DNA of 64,000 nucleotides from an uncultured Gemmatimonadota bacterium (GCA_903882745.1 CAIRYG010000002.1:1-64000); one strand, 5' to 3'; shown: positions 11,226 through 19,184, numbered from the stretch's first letter. Numbers and translations are program-made. The notes: generated by a model from the letters alone, not told the origin.

Positions 11226-11600
11226 TCAGTCTGAAACGAGATCCTGGCGCAGCAGCACCGCGTCGTGCAGATACGCGTGCCGCATCTCGTGGCGTTCGCG
11301 ACGTGTTTCGACGTGCAGCAGCACGCGCAGGCAGCGCGGCAGCGATCCTGAGACATCGAGTTCCTGGGCGCAGAGGAGCGGAATGTCACTCCAGCCATAA
11401 GTGCGCGCGGCGTGTGCCGGAAACTCCGAGGTTAGATCAGGGGTCGCCGTGAACACCGCACTGATGATGTCCATGGACGTCAGGTCATTGAGTTCTAGGA
11501 GTTCGTCGAGCAACTCATGAACGGCCTGCCGAATGAGCAGGGGGGTATCTGAGGCCACGGTGGTAGCCCCTCGAACAGCGCGCACGTTGTAACGTCCCAT
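11226..11600 (-). CDS. aroH: monofunctional chorismate mutase, AroH class
   Basis: 124 residues, matching the Bacillus AroH trimeric class rather than the helical AroQ class. It would convert chorismate to prephenate for Phe and Tyr synthesis. Signature elements are VRAVRGATTV near the N-terminus, ISAVFTATPDLTSEFPA, CAQELDVSGSLPRCLRVL and a terminal RHAYLHDAVLLRQDL. Active-site Arg (in VRAVRG), Glu (AQELDV) and Arg (CLRVL) are present. ATG 11600 fits the family N-terminus. It is convergent with mltG, and no other aromatic genes lie nearby. Confidence 0.92.
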   Translation of the reverse strand: MGRYNVRAVRGATTVASDTPLLIRQAVHELLDELLELNDLTSMDIISAVFTATPDLTSEFPAHAARTYGWSDIPLLCAQELDVSGSLPRCLRVLLHVETRRERHEMRHAYLHDAVLLRQDLVSD

Positions 11601-11653
11601 CCCGAAATTGTGCAGCGTGACACACGGGCTGTCCACCCTCCGACGCCGTGCGG

Positions 11654-11659
11654 TAGATT
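11654..11659 (+). promoter_or_regulatory. -10-like TAGATT, 6 nt before rlmI ATG
   Basis: TAGATT is followed by exactly six bases and the ATG. If it is a -10 hexamer, transcription would begin at or next to the A of ATG, giving a leaderless mRNA. No good -35 is seen 16-18 bp upstream. The same arrangement recurs before seven other genes here. Confidence 0.5.
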
Positions 11660-11665
11660 CCTCGT

Positions 11666-12835
11666 ATGTCTCGTGATGCTGCAATCGTCTCGCTGCGTGG
11701 CGCCAAGCGCTGGCAGCAGGGACATCCGTGGATCTTCCGTAGCGATGTGTCGCAGCCACCTCTCGGTGCCGCCGGCGCGGTGCGCGTGCGCGACGTGCGC
11801 GGGCATGCGCTCGGGTGGGCTCTGTGGAGTCCTGGGTCGGAGATCTCGCTTCGGCTGATCGACGGTGATCCGGACGCGGTGATTGACGGGGCCTGGTGGC
11901 ATGCCCGGCTTGATCAGGCGCTGGCGCGTCGGGCGCCATTGGCGAGCCAGACGAACGCCTGTCGACTGGTGCACGGGGAGGGCGACGGGCTCCCCTCGTT
12001 AGTGGTTGACCGGTTTGACCGCTGGCTGGTGGTGCAGTTGCTGTCGGCGGGGCTTGAGACGTTCCGTGCGGAGATCGTCGACGCGCTCCGGTCGCTGACT
12101 GGCGCCGAGGGGGCGCTCGCCCGGAATGACGCGGCGGTGCGCGATCGCGAGGGACTCCCGCGCGGTGTCGAGCCGCTATGGGGAACGGTGCCCGACGAGA
12201 TCGAGGTGCTGGAGCACGGGGTGCGGTATCTGGCCGCACCGCGCACGGGGCAGAAAACCGGGGCGTTTCTCGACCAGCGAGAAGCCCGGGTGCTCGTGGG
12301 GGGCGTCGCGCACGGGCGGGCGCTCGACCTGTTCAGCTATCACGGGTCGTTCGCGTTGCACCTCGCGCGGCGTGCCGATGCGGTGACCGCTGTGGACAGT
12401 TCAGGCCCCGCGCTCGCGCGCGCGGCGCAGAATGCCACGCTCAATGGCTTCACGAACGTGACCTGTGCGGAGGCAGACGCTTTTGAGTTTCTGCGTGAGG
12501 CTCTGCGGAATGGAGAGCGCTACGACACGATCGTCGTAGATCCGCCGGCGTTTGCCAAGAATCGGCCGTCGCTGCCAGCTGCCGTGCGCGCGTACCGAGA
12601 TATCAACCTGCATGCGATGAAGCTGCTGACGCCCGGCGGGCTCCTGTATTCCGCCAGTTGCAGTTATCACCTGACCAAGCCGCTCTTTTGGGAGATGCTA
12701 CAGGATGCGGCCGCTGGTGCGGGGCGTCGGATGGTGCTGCGCTCGCTCACCGGGCAGCCGCTGGATCATCCGGAGGTCCTCACGATTCCCGAGACGGGTT
12801 ACCTGAAGGGCGCGCTCCTCGAAGCTGCGGACTGA
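11666..12835 (+). CDS. rlmI: class I rRNA large-subunit methyltransferase, RlmI-like
   Basis: 389 residues. An N-terminal PUA domain (about 1-80, with GHPWIFRSDV) is followed by a SAM-dependent methyltransferase domain, the architecture of RlmI, which makes m5C1962 in 23S rRNA. Visible motifs are QKTGAFLDQREAR, ALDLFSYHGSFALHLARRADAVTAVDSS (SAM-binding strand and loop), VVDPPAFAKNR and SASCSYHL with the candidate catalytic Cys. Position specificity is by family only. No Shine-Dalgarno is seen; TAGATT lies 6 nt upstream. It is convergent with mutM. Confidence 0.88.
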   Translation: MSRDAAIVSLRGAKRWQQGHPWIFRSDVSQPPLGAAGAVRVRDVRGHALGWALWSPGSEISLRLIDGDPDAVIDGAWWHARLDQALARRAPLASQTNACRLVHGEGDGLPSLVVDRFDRWLVVQLLSAGLETFRAEIVDALRSLTGAEGALARNDAAVRDREGLPRGVEPLWGTVPDEIEVLEHGVRYLAAPRTGQKTGAFLDQREARVLVGGVAHGRALDLFSYHGSFALHLARRADAVTAVDSSGPALARAAQNATLNGFTNVTCAEADAFEFLREALRNGERYDTIVVDPPAFAKNRPSLPAAVRAYRDINLHAMKLLTPGGLLYSASCSYHLTKPLFWEMLQDAAAGAGRRMVLRSLTGQPLDHPEVLTIPETGYLKGALLEAAD

Positions 12836-12859
12836 GCCCTTCCCGAGCTACCCGTGCTA

Positions 12860-13645
12860 TCAGTGTCGCTGGCAGCGCGGACAGTAGCAGGTCGAGCGCC
12901 CGCCTTGGGTCAGGCGCCGGAGGGTCGCACCGCACCGATCGCAGGGTTCGCCCTCGCGATCGTACACGTGAAATCGATCGGCGCGGTCACTGGTTCGATA
13001 CCGCTCCGCACGAGCGACGCCATCGGCGAGGGCGTCGCGCACACTCGCGAGCAATCGCGACACGCGTGCCGCGCTCAGTGAGTCGGCCGGCGCTTCGGGG
13101 CTGATCCGCGCGCGCCAGAGCGCCTCTGCCGCATAAATATTGCCGATTCCCGCCACGAGCTTCTGGTCGAGCAGCGCCCCCTTGATAGCCCCGCGCCGAC
13201 GCGCGAGCCTAGCCCTGAAGAACGCCGCCGTAACGCTTGGGTCATCCGCATCGGGGCCGATTGCGAGAACGGGCGGATGCGCCGCCGTGTGCACGCGCAC
13301 GAGGCACAACGCACGCGGATCGGTGATCGAGACACGCGTACCGTCGTCCAAGGCGATCGCCACGCGCGCGAACCGTGGCAGCGCTTCCCTGAGCGGCGTG
13401 AACGACCAGTCGCCGTCGAGCAGGAAGTGCACATGGATCGACGCCCCGTTCGCGAGCCAGACGAGCTGGTGCTTCCCGCGACGCTCTACCGCGACAACGC
13501 GCTGCCCCTCCGCATGGCGGCGCGACGCCGCGGGAAGCTGCCGACGTTGCGACGGATGGAGCCCCTCAAGCCGCGTGATCGTGCGTCCGACGACGCGCTC
13601 GCGCAGCCGCCGAGCGGCTTCGTCAACTTCTGGTAGTTCAGGCAA
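12860..13645 (-). CDS. mutM: formamidopyrimidine-DNA glycosylase (Fpg/Nei family)
   Basis: 261 residues. Bifunctional DNA glycosylase/AP lyase that removes 8-oxoguanine and formamidopyrimidines. It starts with the invariant PELPEV, where Pro2 is the Schiff-base nucleophile and Glu3 is catalytic, and ends with the zinc finger CDRCG...CYCPRCQ. The H2TH region contains LLDQKLVAGIGNIYA. The start is TTG (reads TTG CCT GAA), with a strong GGGAGGGG just upstream; this fixes the start at Pro2 as the chemistry requires. Fpg versus Nei specificity is not certain from sequence alone. It is divergent from the CDF gene with very little space between. Confidence 0.93.
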   Translation of the reverse strand: MPELPEVDEAARRLRERVVGRTITRLEGLHPSQRRQLPAASRRHAEGQRVVAVERRGKHQLVWLANGASIHVHFLLDGDWSFTPLREALPRFARVAIALDDGTRVSITDPRALCLVRVHTAAHPPVLAIGPDADDPSVTAAFFRARLARRRGAIKGALLDQKLVAGIGNIYAAEALWRARISPEAPADSLSAARVSRLLASVRDALADGVARAERYRTSDRADRFHVYDREGEPCDRCGATLRRLTQGGRSTCYCPRCQRH

Positions 13646-13695
13646 CTTCCCCTCCCTGATTGACAGACCACCAACCCGCTGGTGAACATCCGATC

Positions 13696-14586
13696 GTGAC
13701 CGCCCCCACCTCTCTGCCTTCCGCGACGCAACACCGCACCGCTTCTGTGCAGCGGACGCTTGCCGTCATCCTGGTCCTGAACGTGATCGTGGTCGGGGTC
13801 AAAGTCGTAGTGGCCGCACGAACGGGGGCGCTCTCGGTGGTGGGCGCGACGGTTGAGTCGGCGCTCGATGCGATGAACAATGTCATCGCGATCCTCCTGG
13901 TGGCACTGGCCGCGCGCGGGCCGGACGATGATCACCCCTACGGCCACGACAAGTTCGAGACACTCGGCGCGCTCGTGATTGTGGGATTTCTCTCGATTTC
14001 GTGCTTTGAGTTGGTGCGCAACGCGGTCACGACGCTCGTGCATCACGAGATTCCCGCGACGCCAACGGCGTTTGAGCTCATGCTCCTTGGCGCCACCGCG
14101 CTGATCAATATTTTGGTGGTGTGGTATGAGCAGAAGCGGGGCCGTGCCCTTGGGAGCGCGCTCCTGCTCGCTGATGCGGCCCATACCGGAGGTGACATTT
14201 TTGTCACCGCCGTCGCGTTTCTGTCGTTGTGGCTCGCCCGATTGGGGTATCCGAACGCTGATGCGTGGCTCACCCTGATTGTCGCGGCGGTGATTGCGTA
14301 CAGCGGCTATCAGATCTTGAAAGTCACCGTGCCGATCCTTGTCGATGAGCGCGGTGTCGACGCCGAGGAGATTCGGCGCGTGGTCGCGGCGATTCCCGGA
14401 ATTGCAGGCGTTCCCACTGTGAGATCACGCACTACGGCCTCGGGAATGCTCTTCGCGGAAGTGACGATTCGCTGCGACGGCGCACTGCCCGTGGCGGCCG
14501 CGCACGAACTTGCGGATGCGGCGGAAGCGGCCATTCGCACATCGATTGGCGCTGCCGATGTCACCGTGCATGTCGAGCCTGCGTAG
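13696..14586 (+). CDS. cation diffusion facilitator (CDF) metal transporter
   Basis: About 296 residues from GTG 13696. CDF proteins export Zn, Mn, Fe or Co in exchange for protons. Six membrane segments are apparent; the first is LAVILVLNVIVVGVKVVV and the second contains VESALDAMNNVIAILLV. The HxxxD site of TM2/TM5 appears as ESALD and LADAAHTGGD, and DDDHPYGHDKFETLG is the family's cytoplasmic-loop signature. A C-terminal ferredoxin-like domain ends in DVTVHVE. TTG 13660 is also open but lies 14 bp from the divergent mutM start and has no ribosome site, so I prefer the GTG. Metal is not predictable. Confidence 0.85.
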   Translation: MTAPTSLPSATQHRTASVQRTLAVILVLNVIVVGVKVVVAARTGALSVVGATVESALDAMNNVIAILLVALAARGPDDDHPYGHDKFETLGALVIVGFLSISCFELVRNAVTTLVHHEIPATPTAFELMLLGATALINILVVWYEQKRGRALGSALLLADAAHTGGDIFVTAVAFLSLWLARLGYPNADAWLTLIVAAVIAYSGYQILKVTVPILVDERGVDAEEIRRVVAAIPGIAGVPTVRSRTTASGMLFAEVTIRCDGALPVAAAHELADAAEAAIRTSIGAADVTVHVEPA

Positions 14587-14665
14587 CACCACCATCGTCG
14601 CGTCAGTGGCGTAGCACCGCAGTCGCCATACATGATGTCGGCAGGTATGACGCCGCAGCGGGTAC

Positions 14666-14691
14666 TTGAGACTCGGTGCGACTGCTATAGC
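14666..14691 (+). promoter_or_regulatory. weak promoter candidate upstream of the 14739 gene
   Basis: TTGAGA (14666-14671) and TATAGC (14686-14691) lie in the intergenic stretch before the ATG, but the spacer is only 14 bp, shorter than the 16-18 bp expected. This is a suggestion only. Confidence 0.25.
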
Positions 14692-14738
14692 TTGCGGACA
14701 CGGGAACGTCGTGCCTCTCCCCATTCGCCCTCCGCCTC

Positions 14739-15518
14739 ATGAATCTCCGCGTACAACGCTCGCTGCGACACGAGTACACGTTGTACGTGGACCGTGAAGT
14801 CGAGCAGTACAAGGAGACGGTCGGCTACGCCAAGATGATGGATTTGGCGGCGGCCGCGAGCGCGGTGCTCGAAGGGGAGCTGCAGATTGGCATTCGCGAG
14901 ATGCTCCTCGCGGATGAAGTGAACCGGATCATCATGGTGCGCCTCAAGCTTCCGAGCTTCGAAGTCTGGCGTCGGCGGTTGTTGCGCAACGCATCCGAGC
15001 CAAAGAATCCGGAACACTGGGGTCTGCGAGCCGACACACCACTCGCGTATGCGCTCACCACGGACTCTGTCAGCGCCCAAGTGGTGGTCACGGGCGCGCG
15101 CGTGCAGGGGTCGTCGCTGTATCTCGCCGCCAATGGCTGTCAGGTGACGGTGCTTGAGCCCGAACACGACATGGTGGAACGCGTCTTGAGTGCGGCCGCC
15201 GACGAAGGGCTGGACAATCGAGTGCGCGGCGTCACCACATCGCTTTGGCAGTGGGCTCCCGAAGGACAAATCGCGGCGGTGGTCTGCACGCCGGCGGCAT
15301 TTGCTGGTTTGTCGGGCATTGAGCGTTCGCAGGTCATTGCACTGTTGCAGTCGGCCACGACCGATGGCGGCGTGCACCTGGTGGAAACGATCATCGCCGG
15401 CCAGGAAGCGATTAGCGAGGACGAACTCCGCGCTTCATATAAGTTGGGGTGGGACGTGTCCTTCCATCGGGAAGCTGGCGAGGCCCGTACATTCCTCGCC
15501 AAAAAGCACAAATCGTAA
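14739..15518 (+). CDS. uncharacterised protein with a class I methyltransferase-like fold
   Basis: 259 residues, not recognised as a named family. Residues about 112-200 alternate beta and helix like a Rossmann methyltransferase: VVVTGARVQGSSLYLAANG, then VTVLEPEHDMVERVL (acidic residue at the end of strand 2, where SAM ribose binds), then IAAVVCTPAAFAG in the motif IV position. The classic GxGxG is replaced by GARVQGSS, so SAM binding is uncertain. The N-terminal third (RSLRHEYTLYVDREVEQYKETVGY) is charged and helical. It stands alone, with a strong terminator 45 nt downstream. Confidence 0.55.
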   Translation: MNLRVQRSLRHEYTLYVDREVEQYKETVGYAKMMDLAAAASAVLEGELQIGIREMLLADEVNRIIMVRLKLPSFEVWRRRLLRNASEPKNPEHWGLRADTPLAYALTTDSVSAQVVVTGARVQGSSLYLAANGCQVTVLEPEHDMVERVLSAAADEGLDNRVRGVTTSLWQWAPEGQIAAVVCTPAAFAGLSGIERSQVIALLQSATTDGGVHLVETIIAGQEAISEDELRASYKLGWDVSFHREAGEARTFLAKKHKS

Positions 15519-15563
15519 CGAATTGACACGCCCGACAGCACATCGAACGTGTCTCTCTGCAAC

Positions 15564-15597
15564 ACACCGGCCGATCAAGAGCCGGTGTTTTTCTTTT
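15564..15597 (+). terminator. rho-independent terminator
   Basis: An 8-bp stem ACACCGGC / GCCGGTGT with a 9-nt loop, followed by TTTTCTTTT. It is a textbook intrinsic terminator for the methyltransferase-like gene ending at 15518. Confidence 0.9.
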
Positions 15598-15685
15598 AAA
15601 TCCATACGCTGCAACACTTTACACATTTCCAGCGGATGGCACCGTCTATGCAATATCCCCCAGATAACAGCTGCGGCGTCCTTCT

Positions 15686-15691
15686 TATATA
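15686..15691 (+). promoter_or_regulatory. -10-like TATATA before the 52-residue gene
   Basis: TATATA sits 33 nt upstream of the ATG at 15725 in an unusually AT-rich pocket. No consensus -35 is present at 17 bp, where GATAAC is found. It leaves room for an ordinary leader with the GGAGGA ribosome site. Confidence 0.4.
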
Positions 15692-15724
15692 GGAGGCTAG
15701 GCGGCTCAGCCCTCGGAGGATCAC

Positions 15725-15883
15725 ATGGCACGGTCGCGCAAGATGGAGATGGACCTAGAGCCGGTGGGAATTATCCTGTCCTTTGGCACGCCGGTTGAGG
15801 AATCGCCGCGGGTGTTGTCCTACGAGTGGGCTCCGGTTCCGCTCAGCGAGCTGGATCCGGCCGAGGCGATTTTAGCCGCCTGA
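15725..15883 (+). CDS. small protein of 52 residues, unknown function
   Basis: ATG to TGA, beginning MARSRKMEMDLEPVG. The first seven residues are basic and the rest is acidic (many Glu and Asp), with a Trp-Pro segment YEWAPVPL in the middle. GGAGGA lies 4 nt upstream of the ATG, among the best ribosome sites in this window, and a terminator follows 18 nt after the stop. A further AGGAGG lies at 15691-15696. No membrane segment, signal peptide or Cys is present, and I do not recognise a family. The tight unit of -10, ribosome site, ORF and terminator argues that it is a real, probably well-expressed gene. Confidence 0.75.
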   Translation: MARSRKMEMDLEPVGIILSFGTPVEESPRVLSYEWAPVPLSELDPAEAILAA

Positions 15884-15901
15884 TTCGGCACGGTATGAAA
15901 T

Positions 15902-15937
15902 GAGGGCGCGCTCCCAGCCGGGGCGCGCCCTCTTTGC
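15902..15937 (+). terminator. intrinsic terminator after the 52-residue gene
   Basis: A perfect 10-bp stem GAGGGCGCGC / GCGCGCCCTC with an 11-nt loop, followed by TTTGCAATTCT. It ends the small-gene transcript. Confidence 0.85.
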
Positions 15938-15966
15938 AATTCTGACGTTCAACCCACCAAAAAGAA

Positions 15967-16000
15967 CAGAGGGGAGCCAGCTTGCGCTGGTTCCCCTCTG
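15967..16000 (-). terminator. terminator of the 22-residue basic peptide gene
   Basis: The arms CAGAGGGGAGCCAGC and GCTGGTTCCCCTCTG form a 15-bp stem with one G-T type pair and a 4-nt loop. It lies 17 nt after the stop codon of the minus-strand gene. With the hairpin at 15902-15937 it separates the two convergent small genes. Confidence 0.8.
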
Positions 16001-16016
16001 TGCTTTGAAGCAAAAA

Positions 16017-16085
16017 CTACTTCTTCTTCGCGGCCTTCTTCTTCGGCGCGGCCTTCTTCTTTGCAGCCTTCTTCTTGGCAGCCAT
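16017..16085 (-). CDS. 22-residue Lys/Ala-rich basic peptide (histone H1-like)
   Basis: ATG to TAG. After Met the sequence is four AA(P)KKK units: 12 Lys, 8 Ala and 1 Pro in 22 residues. Its composition is that of H1/Hc1-like or AlgP-like DNA-binding tails, so a nucleic-acid-binding role is the natural guess. AAGGAG lies 8 nt upstream of the ATG, and a strong hairpin follows 17 nt after the stop, which supports a real gene rather than a chance repeat. It resembles in composition the C-terminal tail of the NYN-LOTUS protein encoded 4 kb away. It could also be a truncated remnant of a longer H1-like protein, but its own ribosome site argues against that. Confidence 0.7.
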   Translation of the reverse strand: MAAKKKAAKKKAAPKKKAAKKK

Positions 16086-16867
16086 GGTGCAAGCTCCTTG
16101 AAAAGGATTGTGTTCCCCTGGCGATCCCCCGGTGGATCGCTGGGCTCGAAACCGCGATGCTTTGCGGCCCCGCTGGTGACACGGCCTCGATCAGGCGCGT
16201 GAAGTTCTTGTCCTTCGTTATCAGTATCGGCACAAACATCGCGCCGCAAAAATTCGTGTCGTGCGTCTTTCCAATACTACAATCGTTCGTGATTCCTGTA
16301 TAGACAATTGTACGAAGTTCGAGTTCGCGCAAGTACCACCGGCAGGTTATCGGAAATCTCCGGTCCCGCGCGGCGATCGATGGATCGACCGTTGGTGCGC
16401 ATACGAACCATGAAATCGAACGCGGGGAACGGACGAATTGATGATGCTCATTCTGTGCGGCGTCGCATCGTGCGGAAAAAATGTGCGCACATCGCACGCA
16501 TCGTAATTGTGTTTTTCAGAGGGAAAACACACGGGGGTTATTTTTCTCACCTCACATCACGCGTGATGTGCACCGCGGTCACCACCAACCGCGCGCCACC
16601 GATCACCAACAGTTGTCGCATGTTCCGTTTCACGGCCGTCAGGCGGACTTTGCGATGGCCAACCCTGGCTGGATGACGAAAAATTTATGTCGCGCAAAAG
16701 GTGCGTCGCGCGCGTTCCGGTTGCGTGCGGTTCCAAAAATGCGGTCGACAGACCACCTTCGATCATCGACGAATCAGCGCGCGGCCGCGCGCGGCCGGTT
16801 GAACATTCTGGCCTCGATGTCCGTTCTCACTTACGCCACGCCGCACCTCTTACCAGTTTTCATACCT
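16086..16867. other. 782-bp intergenic region with palindromes
   Basis: No plausible gene: ORFs here are short and lack ribosome sites. It is less GC-rich than its surroundings, mainly 16240-16560. It contains perfect palindromes at 16481-16492 (ATGTGCGCACAT), 16553-16570 and 16777-16792. The region separates the divergent basic-peptide gene and tdh, so promoters and operators for both must lie here; an untranslated regulatory RNA is possible but no known class was recognised. Confidence 0.6.
16553..16570. promoter_or_regulatory. 18-bp perfect palindrome, possible operator
   Basis: CACATCACGCGTGATGTG is a perfect dyad of two 9-nt halves, the form of a dimeric regulator site. A related ATGTGCGCACAT dyad lies 75 bp away centre to centre at 16481-16492. 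Both share ATGTG/CACAT arms. They lie about 300 bp upstream of tdh. The regulator is unknown. Confidence 0.4.
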
Positions 16868-17896
16868 ATGAAAGCGCTCGTAAAAGAATCCCGCGCGCCG
16901 GGATTCGTCCTCAAGGAAGTGCCCGTGCCGACTATCCGGGCTGACGAAGTTCTCATCAAGGTCCGTCGTGCCGGTGTGTGCGGTACCGACGTCCACATTC
17001 ACGACTGGGACGCGTGGGCCAGCGGGCGATGCAAGCCATCGTTCACCGTCGGCCATGAGTTCGCGGGCGAGGTGGCCGAGGTCGGCTCGCTCGTCACGGA
17101 CGTCACGATTGGCGACCGCGTGACCGCCGAGGGGCATATCGTCTGCGGGCGATGCCACCTCTGCCGAACGGGAAATGGCCATGTCTGCCCGAACACCAAG
17201 ATCATTGGCGTGGACCGCGATGGGTGCTTCGCGGAGTTCATTGCGATGCCGGCCAGCAATGTCTGGCACCTGGACGACAACATCCCCTTTGAGATCGGCG
17301 GCATCCACGATCCCATGGGCAACGCCTTCCATACGGCGCTCCACGACACGAATCTCCCGGGAAAGACGGTGCTGGTCACCGGCTGCGGCCCGATCGGGAT
17401 TTTTGCCGTCGGGATCGCGAAGGCCGCCGGTGCCTCGCACATCGTCGCCAGTGATGTAAACCCCAAGCGACTGGAACTGGCGCGCGCGATGGGCGCCAAG
17501 TCAGCCGTGCACCCGTCAGAGGCGGAAGCGGCCGTCCGCGCCGCCACCGACGGACTCGGCGTCGATGTTGTGCTCGAGATGAGCGGTGTTCCCGCGGCGA
17601 TCCACCAGGCGTTCAAGCTGGTGCGCGTCGGTGGCCGCGTGCAGATGCTTGGCATTCCGTCGAATCCGATGGATGTGGACTTTGCCACCGAAGTGATCTT
17701 CAAGGGCATCACCGTATACGGCGTGGTCGGGCGTCGGATGTATGACACCTGGATCCAGATCACGCAGTTCCTGCGCTCGGGGCAGTTCGACCCGACCCCG
17801 GTAATCACGCATCGGTTCCCACTTGAGCAGCATGCCGAGGCGATTGCGGCCATCAAGTCGGGCGAGGCGGGCAAAGTCATCTTTGAGGTCGCATAA
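16868..17896 (+). CDS. tdh: L-threonine 3-dehydrogenase
   Basis: 342 residues, zinc-dependent medium-chain dehydrogenase. It oxidises L-threonine with NAD+ to 2-amino-3-oxobutyrate, which the next enzyme cleaves. Catalytic zinc ligands begin with Cys in GVCGTDVHIHDWDAW (typical of Tdh rather than sorbitol dehydrogenase) and GHEFAGEV. The structural zinc Cys cluster is CGRCHLCRTGNGHVC. The NAD-binding turn is VLVTGCGPIGIFAVGI with the Asp in ASDVNPKR. A much longer open frame runs upstream but has no family similarity, so I start at ATG 16868 (MKALVKES). It is followed 2 nt later by kbl. Confidence 0.96.
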   Translation: MKALVKESRAPGFVLKEVPVPTIRADEVLIKVRRAGVCGTDVHIHDWDAWASGRCKPSFTVGHEFAGEVAEVGSLVTDVTIGDRVTAEGHIVCGRCHLCRTGNGHVCPNTKIIGVDRDGCFAEFIAMPASNVWHLDDNIPFEIGGIHDPMGNAFHTALHDTNLPGKTVLVTGCGPIGIFAVGIAKAAGASHIVASDVNPKRLELARAMGAKSAVHPSEAEAAVRAATDGLGVDVVLEMSGVPAAIHQAFKLVRVGGRVQMLGIPSNPMDVDFATEVIFKGITVYGVVGRRMYDTWIQITQFLRSGQFDPTPVITHRFPLEQHAEAIAAIKSGEAGKVIFEVA

Positions 17897-17898
17897 CT

Positions 17899-19107
17899 AT
17901 GGCGCTCAATGCCGAATTTGCGGCGGATCTTGAGGGACGGATCGCGCAGCTTAAGGCCGACAAGGTCTACAAGACGCTGAACTATCTGGACTCGCCGCAG
18001 TCGGCACGGGTCCAGATGGAAGGACGCGGCGAAGTCCTGATCATGTCGTCCAACAACTACCTCGGCCTGTGCAACGAGCCCAGTGTGGTGCAGGCGGGGC
18101 TTGATGCCCTGCACAAGTACGGGGCCGGCACGGGGAGCGTCCGCTTTATCTGCGGGACCTTTACGGTGCATCGTGAGCTCGAGACGGCGCTCGCGCGGTT
18201 CGTGGGCACGCCGGCGGCGATGTCGTTTGTGTCGGCGTGGAATGCCAACGAGGGGCTCACGGCGACGGTGGTGGAGGAAGGGGACTTTGTTGTCTCCGAC
18301 GCGCTGAACCATGCCTCGATCATTGATTCCATTCGCTTGGCCAAGTCGATCACCAAGTGCACGACCGCCGTGTACAAGCATGGCGACCTCGACGAACTGG
18401 TGGAGAAGCTCAAGGCCAATGCGTCGGCCAAGCGTCGACTGATTTGGACGGATGGCGTGTTCTCCATGGAAGGGAGCGTGGCCAAGCTGCCACAACTCCT
18501 GCAGATCGCGCGCGACCACAACGCCGTGCTGATCATGGACGACTCGCACGCGACGGGTGTGCTGGGCGCTACGGGGCGCGGCACCGCGGAGCATTTCGGG
18601 GTGGTGGGTGAGGTGGATATCATCACCTCGACGCTTGGGAAGGCCTTGGGTGGGGCGGCGGGTGGCTTTGTGGCTGGGCCCGCCGCGTTGTGCGACATGC
18701 TGACGCAGCGGTCGCGTCCGCAGCTGTTCTCCAACGCGCTGGCTCCGACGATCGCCGCGAGTGCGCTGGCGTCCGTGGAGTTCATTGAGGCACATCCGGA
18801 GCGCGTGACCCGACTGCACGAGAACGCGAAGCACTTTCGAGCGTCGCTGATCGAAGCGGGGCTCAAGCCGTTGGACGGCGAGACGCCGATTGTGCCGATC
18901 ATTGTGGGAGAGACCGCCGCGGCGATCCAGATGAGCGAGATGCTGCTCAATGAAGGGATCTTCATCACGGGCTTTGGCTTCCCGGTGGTGCCGCACGGCA
19001 CGGCGCGCCTGCGCTGTCAGGTGTCGGCGGCGCACACGCGCGACGACCTCGATCACGCGGTTCGGGTGATTCGAAAGGTCGCGGCGCAGGTGGGGATCCT
19101 GAAGTAA
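17899..19107 (+). CDS. kbl: glycine C-acetyltransferase (2-amino-3-ketobutyrate CoA ligase)
   Basis: 402 residues, PLP enzyme of the alpha-oxoamine synthase family. It converts 2-amino-3-oxobutyrate and CoA to glycine and acetyl-CoA, completing threonine catabolism begun by Tdh. Key elements are NNYLGLCNEP, GAGTGSVRFICGT, DDSHATGVLG (PLP-contacting Asp and His) and the Schiff-base Lys in TSTLGKALGGAAGG. It starts 2 nt after the tdh stop. Tdh and Kbl form a complex in some bacteria, which protects the unstable intermediate. A strong hairpin follows. Confidence 0.96.
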   Translation: MALNAEFAADLEGRIAQLKADKVYKTLNYLDSPQSARVQMEGRGEVLIMSSNNYLGLCNEPSVVQAGLDALHKYGAGTGSVRFICGTFTVHRELETALARFVGTPAAMSFVSAWNANEGLTATVVEEGDFVVSDALNHASIIDSIRLAKSITKCTTAVYKHGDLDELVEKLKANASAKRRLIWTDGVFSMEGSVAKLPQLLQIARDHNAVLIMDDSHATGVLGATGRGTAEHFGVVGEVDIITSTLGKALGGAAGGFVAGPAALCDMLTQRSRPQLFSNALAPTIAASALASVEFIEAHPERVTRLHENAKHFRASLIEAGLKPLDGETPIVPIIVGETAAAIQMSEMLLNEGIFITGFGFPVVPHGTARLRCQVSAAHTRDDLDHAVRVIRKVAAQVGILK

Positions 19108-19145
19108 CGACCGTGACCCTCGCGCCGTACACATCGTCCAACTAA

Positions 19146-19184
19146 TGAACCGCTGGGAGGCCCGCAGGGCCGCCCGGCGGTTCA
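19146..19184 (+). terminator. hairpin terminator after tdh-kbl
   Basis: An 18-bp stem (TGAACCGCTGGGAGGCCC with GGGCCGCCCGGCGGTTCA, one wobble and one mismatch) around a GCA loop. There is no T-tract. It lies 38 nt after the kbl stop. Confidence 0.7.

Noticed and set aside
16481-17896. Extending tdh upstream to 16481 (471 codons)
   Set aside because: The family begins at MKALVKES (16868); upstream residues are low-complexity, Arg/His-rich and contain no ribosome site or domain.
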